Shown piece by piece: positions 18,392-26,732 of a stretch of DNA of 64,000 nucleotides; position 1 is the stretch's first letter, and every line of letters begins with the position of its first letter. Below the pieces are notes generated by a model. The model did not search any database. It saw nothing but the letters and a program-made list of their open reading frames with translations, and was not told the origin of the DNA. The DNA comes from Hohaiivirga grylli. Lineage in GTDB: Bacteria; Pseudomonadota; Alphaproteobacteria; Rhizobiales; Beijerinckiaceae. Made by a program: the position numbers and the translations under genes. Location: contig NZ_JBBYXI010000003.1 of assembly GCF_039655745.1 (NCBI RefSeq), positions 124,001 through 188,000 on the forward strand, in the 5' to 3' direction.

Positions 18392-19450
18392 ATGGATTTC
18401 GGTTCCGATAACTTTTGGGGTGCGAGTGATCAGGTTCTCGCTGCCTTGGCCGCTGCAAATGAACGCTCGGCTTCTCCTTATGGAAGTGATGTCGTTACCA
18501 AACGGGTGGAACAGAAGTTTTCTGAAATTTTTGAGCATGATGTTCGTGTGTTTCTCGTTGCAACCGGGACAGCTGCGAATGCTCTGTCACTCGCTGGTTG
18601 TGTACCGCCCTGGGGGATGACGGTATGTCATAGTGAAGCTCATATTAATACCGATGAATGTGGAGCACCGGAATTCTTTACCCATGGTGCGAAGCTGGCA
18701 ACTATTCCCGGCGTTGCGGGCAAGATGTCTGCCAGTGCAATTGAGAGTTTTGTCAGTGGCCTGTCTGATGGTGTTTATCAGATGCCTGCTAAGGCGGTTT
18801 CCATTTCTCAGCTAACGGAAGCAGGAACACTTTACAGCCTTGAGGAAATCAAAGCGATTTCTGCAGTTTGTCGTAAGCGTGATCTGCCTCTCCATATGGA
18901 TGGAGCAAGGTTTGCCAATGCACTTGTATCACTTGGCTGCACAGCTGCTGAGATGACCTGGAAGAGTGGTGTAGATATTCTATCTTTTGGCGGTAGCAAA
19001 AACGGATGCTTTGCGGCAGAAGCGATTGTTGTTTTCAAGAAAGATCTGGCGCCAGATATGGATTACCTTCGTAAGCGCGCGGGCCAGACGCTTTCAAAGG
19101 GGCGTTTCTTGGCTGCCCAGTTTGAAGGGTATTTTGCTGATGACCTTTGGCTGAAAAATGCGATTCACGCCAATGCGATGGCATCATTGATGAAACAGGG
19201 ACTGGACAGTATTTCTGGTGTCAGGCTTCCTTGGGCTGTGCAGGGTAATCAGCTCTTCCCGATAATCAGTAAAAAGGCCTTCGCTGTATTAGGAGAGGCT
19301 GGTGCCACGTGTTTTGACTGGCATAGTGCTAGTCTGCCAGAGGGTGAAAAAGTCGGTGCCGATGAAGTGATGGTTCGATTGGTGACATCTTTTGCAACCA
19401 AACCGGAAGATGTTGAACGGTTCATCGGTATTCTCAAAACATCAAATTAA
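18392..19450 (+). CDS. Low-specificity L-threonine aldolase (PLP-dependent)
   Basis: Splits L-threonine/allo-threonine to glycine and acetaldehyde; a fold-type I PLP enzyme of the beta-eliminating-lyase family. 352 residues, with SDNFWGASDQVL at the start, VATGTAANALSL, the active-site HMDGARFANALVSLG, and the Schiff-base lysine in LSFGGSKNGC. Two in-frame ATGs exist (18374 and 18392); AGGGTGA precedes the second at good spacing. glnD begins 65 bp downstream on the same strand. Family members also include phenylserine aldolases, so substrate range is not certain. Confidence 0.88.
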   Translation: MDFGSDNFWGASDQVLAALAAANERSASPYGSDVVTKRVEQKFSEIFEHDVRVFLVATGTAANALSLAGCVPPWGMTVCHSEAHINTDECGAPEFFTHGAKLATIPGVAGKMSASAIESFVSGLSDGVYQMPAKAVSISQLTEAGTLYSLEEIKAISAVCRKRDLPLHMDGARFANALVSLGCTAAEMTWKSGVDILSFGGSKNGCFAAEAIVVFKKDLAPDMDYLRKRAGQTLSKGRFLAAQFEGYFADDLWLKNAIHANAMASLMKQGLDSISGVRLPWAVQGNQLFPIISKKAFAVLGEAGATCFDWHSASLPEGEKVGADEVMVRLVTSFATKPEDVERFIGILKTSN

Positions 19451-19514
19451 TGGAAACTATTTCTGTCTTCTGTATGATGTTCAGGTGAGTGCTAGGGAAG
19501 GTCCGACAAAACGG

Positions 19515-22256
19515 ATGTCTGTTTTTCAGATAGATGAATTTCTGGATACGCTGGGTGAAGAGGCATTTATGGATGCTAATTCGCTCCGTAAGGCTTTGGC
19601 CCCAAAGCTGAAAGACATGCTGCAAAGCGGACATGCCGAAGCAGAGCGTTTTCTCATCCGTAAAAAAAATGGCATTGCCTGTGCCCAGCGCTTATCTGCA
19701 CAGATGGATCAGATCATCCATATTGCTTACGTCGCAATTGTTGAGCGTCTTTATAAACGAGCCAATCCTTCAAGTTCTGAACGTCTTGCTATTGTTGCGA
19801 CAGGCGGCTACGGCCGGGACACATTAGCGCCCGGGTCTGATGTCGATCTGCTGTTTTTGCTGCCCTACAAGCAGACGGACTGGAGTGAGGGCATCATTGA
19901 GACAATGCTTTATCTTCTATGGGATTTAAAGCTTAAGGTTGGACATGCCACCCGATCAGTCGATGACTGTATCAATGAGGCAAAGGGTGACATCACGATC
20001 AGAACCTCCTTACTGGAAGCCCGCTTTCTCTTTGGAAACAAAGAGCTGTTCGAGGAAATGGAAAGCCGTTTTCAGGCTGACATTGTTCGCTCAACAGCTG
20101 CTGAATTTGTTGAAGCCAAACTCAAAGAGCGAGATGAACGTATTGTTCGGGTTGGTGCTTCCCGATATCTGGTTGAGCCAAACGTTAAGGACGGGAAAGG
20201 GGGATTGCGCGATCTCCATACGCTGTTCTGGATCGTCAAATATGTCTATGGCACAGCGGATATGGAAGAGCTGATAAAGCTCGGAATGATGGAAGAGGAA
20301 GCCCGGATTGCTGAAAGATGTACCGAGTTTCTCTGGCGTGTGAGGTGCCACATGCATTTTGCGGTTGGACGTGCGGAAGAACGTCTGACCTTTGATCTGC
20401 AGCCGATTATCGCCAAGCGAATGGGGTATAAGGGTCGTAGTGGTCTTTCAAGCGTTGAGCGCTTCATGAAAGCCTACTTCCTTATTGCTAAAGATGTTGG
20501 TGATCTGACAGCGGCACTCTGTGCGATACTTGAATCACAGCAGACAAAAAAGAAGCCGCTGCTAAACCGTATTGTTGCTCCGCTGAAGCGGCGGAAGAAA
20601 AACATACTGGGTGAGGATGATCTGGATTTCGTTGTCGACAATGACCGGATCAACGTTATCTCTGGTGCTTTCTCCCGCGATCAGATGAATCTGATCAAGC
20701 TGTTCTGGTTGTCGAGCCGGCATAATCTGCCAATCCATCCCGATGCCAAACGTCAGGCCTCCGTGCATGCCAAGGAGATCGGTCCGGCACTACGCAGAAG
20801 CAAGGAAGCCAACAGGCTGTTTCTGGACATTCTGACATCCAAGAACTTTCCCGAAGTTGTACTGCGTGCCATGAATGAAGCAGGCGTACTCGGGCGGTTT
20901 GTTCCTGAGTTTTCCCGTGTTGTCGCGATGATGCAGTTTAATATGTATCATCACTACACGGTTGATGAGCACCTCCTGCGCTGTATTGGTGTGATATCGG
21001 AAATTGAACATGGCAAGCTTGGGCATGAGCATCCGGTTGCTCATAGTATTTTCAAGACATTGCATCATCGTAGAGCACTTTATGTTGCAGCTTTTCTGCA
21101 TGATATCGCCAAAGGTCGGCCAGAAGATCACTCCGAGGGCGGGGCGCGTATTGCGCAAAAACTATGCCCAAGATTTGGGTTGTCACCATCTGAGACAGAC
21201 ACGGTTGTCTGGCTTGTGCGCTATCACTTATTGATGTCTGACACGGCACAAAGACGTGATCTCTCAGACCCTATGACTATCAAAAATTTTGCTTCTGTTG
21301 TTCAGACAATGGAACGGTTACGTCTGCTTTTGATTTTGACTGTTGCGGATATTAAGGCTGTTGGTCATGGTGTCTGGACGGGTTGGAAAGGTGAGCTGTT
21401 ACGCTCTCTCTATTATGAAACCGAGATTGCACTTGGTGGTGGGGAGACCATGAAAATTGGTCAGCGTATTGATGCGGCCAGACGGACATTGCGTGACGCT
21501 TTGCCAGAGTGGAGCGAAGACAACTTCAAGATTTATGCAGACAGACACAGTAAGGCTTACTGGACAACGGTGGAGCCTGCTCGTCAGGTCAAACATGCGC
21601 TGATGATGTCTGCAATGGAAGAGCGTGGTGATACCGTTTTGACAACGGTTGAGACAGATCACTTCCGTGGAGTGACAGAGCTTTTTGTTATTTCTCCTGA
21701 CCATCCAAGGCTTTTGACGATTATCACCGGAGCCTGTACCGCTGCCGGGGCCAATATTGTTGATGCCAAAATCTTCACCACCAATGACGGAACGGCGCTT
21801 GATACGATTGTTATTTCCCGCGCGTTTGATCGGGATGAAGATGAAATGCGGCGCGGACAGCGTATCGCCCAGACAATTGAAAAGGGGCTGAAGGGGCAGG
21901 TCCGGATTGCTGATTTTGTGAAGAGCAGAAAACCCTCATCCCATAAGGCCGCACAGGCTGCCAAGACTTTCCGGTTAGGGGCTGAAGTTGTCATTGATAA
22001 TGCGCTTGCCAGCCGACAGACCGTTTTGGAGGTTTCAGGGCTTGACCGTCCCGGACTGCTTTATGATCTGACATCAACGATTGGGCGGCTTAATCTCAAT
22101 ATCGCTTCAGCTCATATTGCCACTTATGGTGAGAAGGCGGTGGATGCCTTTTATGTGACGGATTTGCTTGGCACCAAGATTGTTCACCCAAGCCGCCAGA
22201 ATACGATCCGTAAAGCCTTGATGGAGGTTTTCGCGGATGAGCATTATAAGAAATAG
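19515..22256 (+). CDS. glnD: [Protein-PII] uridylyltransferase/uridylyl-removing enzyme
   Basis: The nitrogen-status sensor that uridylylates PII when glutamine is low and reverses this when high. 913 residues from ATG 19515. Domains: nucleotidyltransferase with GGYGRDTLAPGSDVDLLFL near residues 97-115, PII-uridylyltransferase helical region with KDGKGGLRDLHTL, HD domain with AAFLHDIAKGRPEDHS near 525, and two C-terminal ACT domains beginning about 720 and 835 (EVSGLDRPGLLYDLT). The frame is open further upstream into the aldolase gene, which is not credible as a start; a GTG at 19485 is an alternative. Functionally linked to gltBD across the intergenic region. Confidence 0.93.
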   Translation: MSVFQIDEFLDTLGEEAFMDANSLRKALAPKLKDMLQSGHAEAERFLIRKKNGIACAQRLSAQMDQIIHIAYVAIVERLYKRANPSSSERLAIVATGGYGRDTLAPGSDVDLLFLLPYKQTDWSEGIIETMLYLLWDLKLKVGHATRSVDDCINEAKGDITIRTSLLEARFLFGNKELFEEMESRFQADIVRSTAAEFVEAKLKERDERIVRVGASRYLVEPNVKDGKGGLRDLHTLFWIVKYVYGTADMEELIKLGMMEEEARIAERCTEFLWRVRCHMHFAVGRAEERLTFDLQPIIAKRMGYKGRSGLSSVERFMKAYFLIAKDVGDLTAALCAILESQQTKKKPLLNRIVAPLKRRKKNILGEDDLDFVVDNDRINVISGAFSRDQMNLIKLFWLSSRHNLPIHPDAKRQASVHAKEIGPALRRSKEANRLFLDILTSKNFPEVVLRAMNEAGVLGRFVPEFSRVVAMMQFNMYHHYTVDEHLLRCIGVISEIEHGKLGHEHPVAHSIFKTLHHRRALYVAAFLHDIAKGRPEDHSEGGARIAQKLCPRFGLSPSETDTVVWLVRYHLLMSDTAQRRDLSDPMTIKNFASVVQTMERLRLLLILTVADIKAVGHGVWTGWKGELLRSLYYETEIALGGGETMKIGQRIDAARRTLRDALPEWSEDNFKIYADRHSKAYWTTVEPARQVKHALMMSAMEERGDTVLTTVETDHFRGVTELFVISPDHPRLLTIITGACTAAGANIVDAKIFTTNDGTALDTIVISRAFDRDEDEMRRGQRIAQTIEKGLKGQVRIADFVKSRKPSSHKAAQAAKTFRLGAEVVIDNALASRQTVLEVSGLDRPGLLYDLTSTIGRLNLNIASAHIATYGEKAVDAFYVTDLLGTKIVHPSRQNTIRKALMEVFADEHYKK

Positions 22257-22327
22257 TGGCTTTCCGGGCTTATTTCACAAGCATGGCAAAAAATATCCCG
22301 CTGTGAGCATGAATCGCGATCTTCAAT

Positions 22328-22356
22328 CTTGATTTGTCGGCTCGGAACCTCAATAT
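22328..22356 (+). promoter_or_regulatory. Possible RpoH (sigma-32) promoter of grpE
   Basis: CTTGAT (22328-22333), a 14-bp spacer and CCTCAATAT (22348-22356) resemble the heat-shock sigma-factor consensus and lie 36 bp ahead of the grpE ATG. No CIRCE repeat is seen. The match is partial, so this is a prediction only. Confidence 0.4.
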
Positions 22357-22391
22357 GAAGAACAGTCCAATTTAATCAGCATGACGAGAAT

Positions 22392-23009
22392 ATGAGCGAA
22401 CAGAACCATAATCCGGAAAACGAACAGAACATCCCTCCAGCACAGGAAGAGGCCAAAGCCGAAGGCGTTACGACGCCTGAACAGGCGGTTGAACTCATTA
22501 CTGCTCTTGAGGCAGAGAGGAATGATCTGAAAGACAAGCTCCTGCGTACGTTGGCTGATATGGAGAATCTCCGTCGCCGTACGGCAAAGGAGATATCGGA
22601 TGCGCGCGTCTACAGCACAACCAATTTTGCTAAAGACATGCTGACGGTTGCCGATAATATCCGCCGTGCACTTGATGCTATGCCCAAGGAGGCCCTTGAA
22701 GCTGCTGATGCTGCCGTAAAGGGCCTTGTTGAGGGTGTTGAGCTGACAGAGCGTGATCTGCTTAATACGCTTGACCGCCATGGCGTTAAAAAGCTTGATC
22801 CAATGAACCAGAAGTTTGACCCGAACTTCCATCAGGCAATGTTTGAAATTCCTGATGCAACGGTTCCGTCAGGCACGGTACTTCAGGTCGTTCAGACTGG
22901 TTATGCAATTGGTGATCGTGTCCTGCGCCCGGCTATGGTTGGTGTTGCTAAGGGTGGGCCTAAAGCTGCAGCAAACGAGGAAAACAGTACAGATCATTCT
23001 GCCAGCTGA
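22392..23009 (+). CDS. grpE: Nucleotide exchange factor GrpE
   Basis: Releases ADP from DnaK in the Hsp70 cycle. 205 residues: a disordered Glu/Pro/Ala-rich N-terminus (1-35), a long dimerising helix (about 35-100) with LRTLADMENLRRRTAKE, a head helix bundle and the C-terminal beta domain with VLQVVQTGYAIGDRVLRPAMVGVAK, the GrpE signature. dnaK is not adjacent in this window. A hairpin terminator follows the stop. Confidence 0.95.
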   Translation: MSEQNHNPENEQNIPPAQEEAKAEGVTTPEQAVELITALEAERNDLKDKLLRTLADMENLRRRTAKEISDARVYSTTNFAKDMLTVADNIRRALDAMPKEALEAADAAVKGLVEGVELTERDLLNTLDRHGVKKLDPMNQKFDPNFHQAMFEIPDATVPSGTVLQVVQTGYAIGDRVLRPAMVGVAKGGPKAAANEENSTDHSAS

Positions 23010-23032
23010 TAAATATTAATTTGTATAAATTT

Positions 23033-23067
23033 AAGCCCAGTCTGTTTCTGATAGACTGGGCTTTTTT
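23033..23067 (+). terminator. Terminator after grpE
   Basis: Stem AGCCCAGTCT / AGACTGGGCT with an 8-10 base loop followed by TTTTTT, beginning 24 bp after the grpE stop. Confidence 0.85.
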
Positions 23068-23121
23068 GTATGCATAAAGATATGAAAATAAAAAATAATT
23101 TATTATCTAGATGGGCATGAA

Positions 23122-23652
23122 ATGATTGATACTTCAAAGACTCTTACATTTAAAAGCTCTCCAAAGCAGCTGATCCTCGCGATGATCGGGTGTGATGTAT
23201 TTATCCTGCTTGGTATCTTGATGGGGCTGAACGTGTTTGAGCCTTCTTTAGGTTTAAGCGAAAGCCCAGATTTCCTAATTGGTTATATTGGCGCTGCGTT
23301 GTTCTTTCTCTTTTCGTTGCTGATTATGCGGAGGTTACTGACCAGCAATGGAAAAGATGTCATCACAATTTCTCCTGCCGGTATTATTGATACGCGTATA
23401 GCGGCAAGTATTATTCCTTGGCAGGCAATTCTGAATATCTCGACTTGGGAATATCAAAGGCAGAAGATCATCGTTCTTACTGTTGATCCGCTCTTTGAAC
23501 AGAAGCTTTCCTTGACGCGAATGGCCCGTATGACACGTACTGCCAATGCAAGGCTGGGAGCTGATGGCCTATGCATAACAGCGGCAGGTTTGAAGACTAG
23601 TTATGATGAGCTGTTTGGTCTTATCGTGGCTTACAGGAAGGACAGGCGATGA
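23122..23652 (+). CDS. Small membrane protein with two TM helices, STM3941-like
   Basis: 176 residues of no assigned function. Two hydrophobic helices (about residues 15-38 and 53-70) are followed by a soluble domain with VITISPAGIIDTRIAASIIPWQ-type strands, which looks like the small PH-like domain of the STM3941 family; this family call is from memory of the pattern and is tentative. Lies between grpE and a bidirectional terminator, with its own ATG at 23122 and weak ribosome-binding site. Confidence 0.65.
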   Translation: MIDTSKTLTFKSSPKQLILAMIGCDVFILLGILMGLNVFEPSLGLSESPDFLIGYIGAALFFLFSLLIMRRLLTSNGKDVITISPAGIIDTRIAASIIPWQAILNISTWEYQRQKIIVLTVDPLFEQKLSLTRMARMTRTANARLGADGLCITAAGLKTSYDELFGLIVAYRKDRR

Positions 23653-23684
23653 TGTTGCGGGCGTTCAACCTGAGAATGGCAAAT

Positions 23685-23712
23685 AAAAAACCCGGTTAAA
23701 ACCGGGTTTTTT
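23685..23712. terminator. Bidirectional terminator between the STM3941-like gene and rpmJ
   Basis: AAAAAACCCGGTT / AACCGGGTTTTTT: symmetric stem with A tract on one side and T tract on the other, serving both convergent genes. Confidence 0.88.
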
Positions 23713-23732
23713 AAACCTTATTTCAGAAAGGC

Positions 23733-23858
23733 TTAGCCCTGACGAGCCTTGAAGCGCTTCTGTGTCTTGTTGATGACGTAAATGCGGCCCTTGCGACGAA
23801 CCATCTGGTTGTCACGGTGACGGGCGACAATCGCCTTAAGTGAATTACGGATCTTCAT
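23733..23858 (-). CDS. rpmJ: 50S ribosomal protein L36, zinc-free (type B) form
   Basis: 41 residues, beginning MKIRNSLKAIVARHRDNQ and ending NKTQKRFKARQG. This matches the alternative L36 that lacks the zinc-binding cysteines (E. coli YkgO type), common as the sole L36 in alphaproteobacteria. A ribosome-binding site AGGAG lies 8 bp before the ATG. Directly downstream of tRNA-Val on the same strand, with a small GGTCTC/GAGACC hairpin (23880-23893) between. Too short to appear in a minimum-length ORF search. Confidence 0.95.
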   Translation of the reverse strand: MKIRNSLKAIVARHRDNQMVRRKGRIYVINKTQKRFKARQG

Positions 23859-23912
23859 CGTCCGATCTCCTACCACCGGGGTCTCGGGAGACCGACCGGA
23901 AATGAAAACAAA

Positions 23913-23987
23913 TGGTGGGCACGGCTGGGATTGAACCAGCGACCCCTACGATGTCAACGTAGTGCTCTCCCGCTGAGCTACGCGCCC
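23913..23987 (-). tRNA. tRNA-Val (anticodon GAC)
   Basis: 75-nt cloverleaf on the minus strand. The acceptor stem GGGCGCG/CGTGCCC (one G-T pair), D arm GCTC-AGCGGGA-GAGC, anticodon stem CTACG/CGTAG with loop TTGACAT (anticodon GAC), and T arm GCTGG-TTCAATC-CCAGC are all present, and the 3' CCA is encoded. Confidence 0.96.
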
Positions 23988-24075
23988 TAAGGTCAAAGAC
24001 TTAACGCCTTTCCTTATGTGTGGAGGCCGATATAGCCGCTTGTGCGCGAATACGCAAGCCGTTCGGCGTAATTTT

Positions 24076-24432
24076 TTATGCTGCCATCAACTTTTCTACC
24101 TCATTGACAAGTTCTCTGAGGTGAAATGGCTTGGAAAGGACCTTGGCATCTTTTGGTGCACGGGCATCCGGATTAAGGGCAACTGCTGCAAAACCGGTGA
24201 TAAACATGACTTTTATGTCAGGATCGAGCTCTGTTGCGCGGCGCGCCAACTCAATACCATCCATTTCCGGCATGACGATATCTGTCAACAGCAGTTCAAA
24301 AGGTTCTTCACGAAGACGGTTATAGGCTGAAAGGCCATTATCAAAATCAGCAACGTCATAGCCGGCATTCTGCAGGGCTTTGACCAGGAACCGACGCATA
24401 TCGTTATCGTCTTCAGCAAGGAGAATCTTCAT
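24076..24432 (-). CDS. cpdR: CpdR-type single-domain response regulator
   Basis: 118 residues consisting only of a receiver domain. Acidic pocket LLAEDDND at residues 4-11, the phosphoacceptor D51 in LLLTDIVMPEMDG, and the switch lysine in VLSKPFHLRELV. CpdR is part of the CckA-ChpT phosphorelay and, when unphosphorylated, primes ClpXP for degradation of cell-cycle substrates in Caulobacter; D51 is at the same number. The frame extends upstream to 24471, but ATG 24432 gives the canonical MKILLAEDD start. tRNA-Val follows downstream. Confidence 0.92.
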   Translation of the reverse strand: MKILLAEDDNDMRRFLVKALQNAGYDVADFDNGLSAYNRLREEPFELLLTDIVMPEMDGIELARRATELDPDIKVMFITGFAAVALNPDARAPKDAKVLSKPFHLRELVNEVEKLMAA

Positions 24433-24689
24433 GATGATACTTCGTATTACTTTCCGGCTGTGCCGTTGCAAACCCTCTCGGGAATCACATTAGCACGATA
24501 CTGAAACTCTTGTTCTCCTCCTTAATGCCTGCAGTCGGTAAACAAGCGGTGAAGGTCAGGACAAATTTTGATGTTTTTGGTCATAATTGCTTATAAATTG
24601 CTGCCAGCTGTGGAACACTTGCTTGGGTTAAGGCATTTTCGCGTTATATAGATATGAAATTTGGTGACACAGCTCAGGGAGGAAACGGT

Positions 24690-25580
24690 TTGTTTAATAC
24701 AAATAATTCCCGATTCTCTCCGCCCTTTACGGTCTATGAACCGTCGCAGCTGACAACGCCATTAGTTTTTAATGTTCCGCATTCAGGGTCTGTCTATCCA
24801 GAAGATTTTGTTGCCAACTCGCGCCTGAATAACGTTTCATTACGACGTTCTGAAGATGCCTTTCTGGATCACCTTTACCGTCCAATGACCGCCCTGGGGG
24901 CTCCTGTTTTGTCTGCTCATTTTCCTCGCGCCTATATTGACGTGAACCGCGAGCCATTTGAACTGGAGCCACGCCTGTTTGAGGGTAAACTGCCAACGTA
25001 CGCTAATACACGCTCTACCCGTGTGCTTGCCGGACTTGGAACAATTCCCCGTATTGTTGCTGATGGATATGAAATCTATCGCGGAAAGCTCTCAATTGAG
25101 GAAGGTCTGCACCGAATCGAGACACTGTACAGACCATATCATGCAACATTGCGGGCATTGCTGGACAGAACGATTTCTTCCTTTGGGTTTGCCATTCTGA
25201 TTGATTGTCACTCTATGCCATCCGCCAGTTTGCCAATGACGAATGGTATGAAACCTGACGTGGTGCTTGGAGATCGTTTCGGGACAAGCTGCTCCGGCCA
25301 TCTTATAGATATTGTTGAGGTTCTTTTTGCAGAGCAGGGGTATCAGGTCGCACGTAATAAACCTTATGCGGGCGGCTTTATAACCGAGTTTTACGGTGAC
25401 CCTGCCTCTGGCTGTCATGCCTTGCAGATTGAACTAAATAGGACGCTCTATATGAACGAAGGACTAATTGAGCCTCTAGCAGAGTTTTCTAATATTGCGG
25501 GCGATGTCTGGCAGATATTCAGCCAGATTGTCGAAATAATAGGTGAACGTAATGACGAAACATACGTTGCCGCAGAATGA
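24690..25580 (+). CDS. N-formylglutamate amidohydrolase family protein (paralogue 1)
   Basis: About 296 residues of the PF05013 family, which hydrolyses N-formyl-L-glutamate in histidine catabolism or related N-formyl/acyl amino acids. Metal-site-like motifs are NVPHSGSVYPEDF, RSEDAFLDHL, PRAYIDVNREPFELEP and LIDCHSMPS. No hut genes are nearby, so the substrate is open. Start: an ATG at 24654 is in frame, but it lies on top of a TATATA -10-like box; TTG 24690 is preceded by the strong AGGGAGGAA and gives MFNTNNSRF. A second paralogue is at 32.5 kb. Confidence 0.83.
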   Translation: MFNTNNSRFSPPFTVYEPSQLTTPLVFNVPHSGSVYPEDFVANSRLNNVSLRRSEDAFLDHLYRPMTALGAPVLSAHFPRAYIDVNREPFELEPRLFEGKLPTYANTRSTRVLAGLGTIPRIVADGYEIYRGKLSIEEGLHRIETLYRPYHATLRALLDRTISSFGFAILIDCHSMPSASLPMTNGMKPDVVLGDRFGTSCSGHLIDIVEVLFAEQGYQVARNKPYAGGFITEFYGDPASGCHALQIELNRTLYMNEGLIEPLAEFSNIAGDVWQIFSQIVEIIGERNDETYVAAE

Positions 25581-25754
25581 TCAGTGCTAAAAGAGTTTTG
25601 CTCTCTGGCCTGAAGTTTAGGGAATAACAAGAAGGTAATACGACGTTCTGCGCCGTATTGCGCATTGAGCCAGGCAATAAATTTTGGATGCCAGCTTGCT
25701 CCTTCAGGTTGTATCGCTAAGATAGCATCTTTGATATCAACTGAAGTTCATTTC

Positions 25755-26534
25755 ATGCCACAACCAGATTTCCTACCCTTTATTCATAAACTTGCCTCTG
25801 CTTCCGGAGAAGAGATTTTACCGTTTTTCCGGAATCATGTTCAGGCGGAGAATAAGGCTTCTGGCAATGCTTTTGATCCCGTAACAGAGGGGGATCGGGC
25901 TGGTGAAGTTGTCATGCGTGATATGATCACCAAAGCATACCCTGAGCATGGCATTATTGGTGAAGAATTTGGTATCAGTAATCCAGATTCTGATTATATC
26001 TGGGTGCTTGATCCGATTGACGGAACACGTTCATTTATTGCAGGTGTACCCACATGGGGGACATTGGTCGGTCTGCTTCATAAGGGGAAGCCTGTTGCCG
26101 GTATGATGGCACAGGCATTTACGGGTGAGCGATTTTATGGGGATGGGCACTCTGCCTTTTCTAAAAATAACTACGGAACAAAGCCCTTAAAAACCCGGGA
26201 ATGCACTTCTTTAGGGCATGCAACGCTTTTTACGACTGATCCGCGTATGTTCAAAGGGCGTGAGCGTGAAGCCTATTTGAGTATTGAGAACCAAGTGCAA
26301 TTGGCGCGCTTCAGTGCTGATTGTTATGCTTATTGTATGGTCGCAGGTGGCTTTGCCGATCTGGTAATTGAAACAGAACTGAAGCCGCATGACATTGTTG
26401 CCCTCATTCCAATTATTGAAGGGGCGGGGGGGATTATCTCGTCCTGGACAGGTGGGCCTGCAACAGAAGGCGGGAATATTATTGCTGCAGGTGACAAGCG
26501 TATCCATGAGGAAGCATTGAAATTATTTGCCTGA
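25755..26534 (+). CDS. hisN: Inositol-monophosphatase-family histidinol-phosphatase (HisN-type)
   Basis: 259 residues. Metal-binding motifs of the IMPase superfamily are clear: GEEFG, WVLDPIDGTRSFIAGVP and LKPHDIVALIPIIEGAGG. The variation DPIDGTRSF and the overall pattern agree best with HisN-type L-histidinol-phosphate phosphatases, the eighth step in histidine synthesis, but inositol-1-phosphatase activity cannot be excluded. ATG 25755 is used; the frame extends to a TTG at 25665 without ribosome-binding site. A second IMPase paralogue (SuhB) is at 56.6 kb. Confidence 0.82.
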   Translation: MPQPDFLPFIHKLASASGEEILPFFRNHVQAENKASGNAFDPVTEGDRAGEVVMRDMITKAYPEHGIIGEEFGISNPDSDYIWVLDPIDGTRSFIAGVPTWGTLVGLLHKGKPVAGMMAQAFTGERFYGDGHSAFSKNNYGTKPLKTRECTSLGHATLFTTDPRMFKGREREAYLSIENQVQLARFSADCYAYCMVAGGFADLVIETELKPHDIVALIPIIEGAGGIISSWTGGPATEGGNIIAAGDKRIHEEALKLFA

Positions 26535-26627
26535 TTAAACCGGTCTGAAAAATTTATAGAGAAAACTTTCTCTTGTCAGATGCGTAATCTGTCCTAATTC
26601 CACCATATGAGTTGCAAGGGTGCAATT

Positions 26628-26732
26628 ATGGTGATTTTGGAATATTTTCCTATTCAGCGTAAGATTGCCAGAGAAGCATTGAATGATCTCTGGGAATGCC
26701 ATCAACAATACGGGCTAGGTTGCGTTGAATGA
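26628..26732 (+). CDS. 34-residue ORF overlapping the start of the outer-membrane-barrel gene
   Basis: MVILEYFPIQ at the N-terminus and a helical middle part with ALNDLWE. ATG 26628 has AAGGG seven bases upstream. The stop TGA at 26730-26732 overlaps the ATG at 26729 of the following gene in an ATGA arrangement, a layout typical of translational coupling. No family is recognised. It may be a real small protein or a leader ORF; chance occurrence is also possible. Confidence 0.4.
   Translation: MVILEYFPIQRKIAREALNDLWECHQQYGLGCVE

Noticed and set aside
19392..19514. Longer N-terminus for GlnD
   Set aside because: Would begin inside the threonine aldolase gene; the added residues are not conserved-looking.
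22257..22391. CIRCE (HrcA) operator upstream of grpE
   Set aside because: No TTAGCACTC-N9-GAGTGCTAA or close variant; an RpoH-like site fits better.
25665..25754. Longer N-terminus for the HisN-type gene
   Set aside because: Starts at a TTG without ribosome-binding site and adds 30 residues unlike the family N-terminus.
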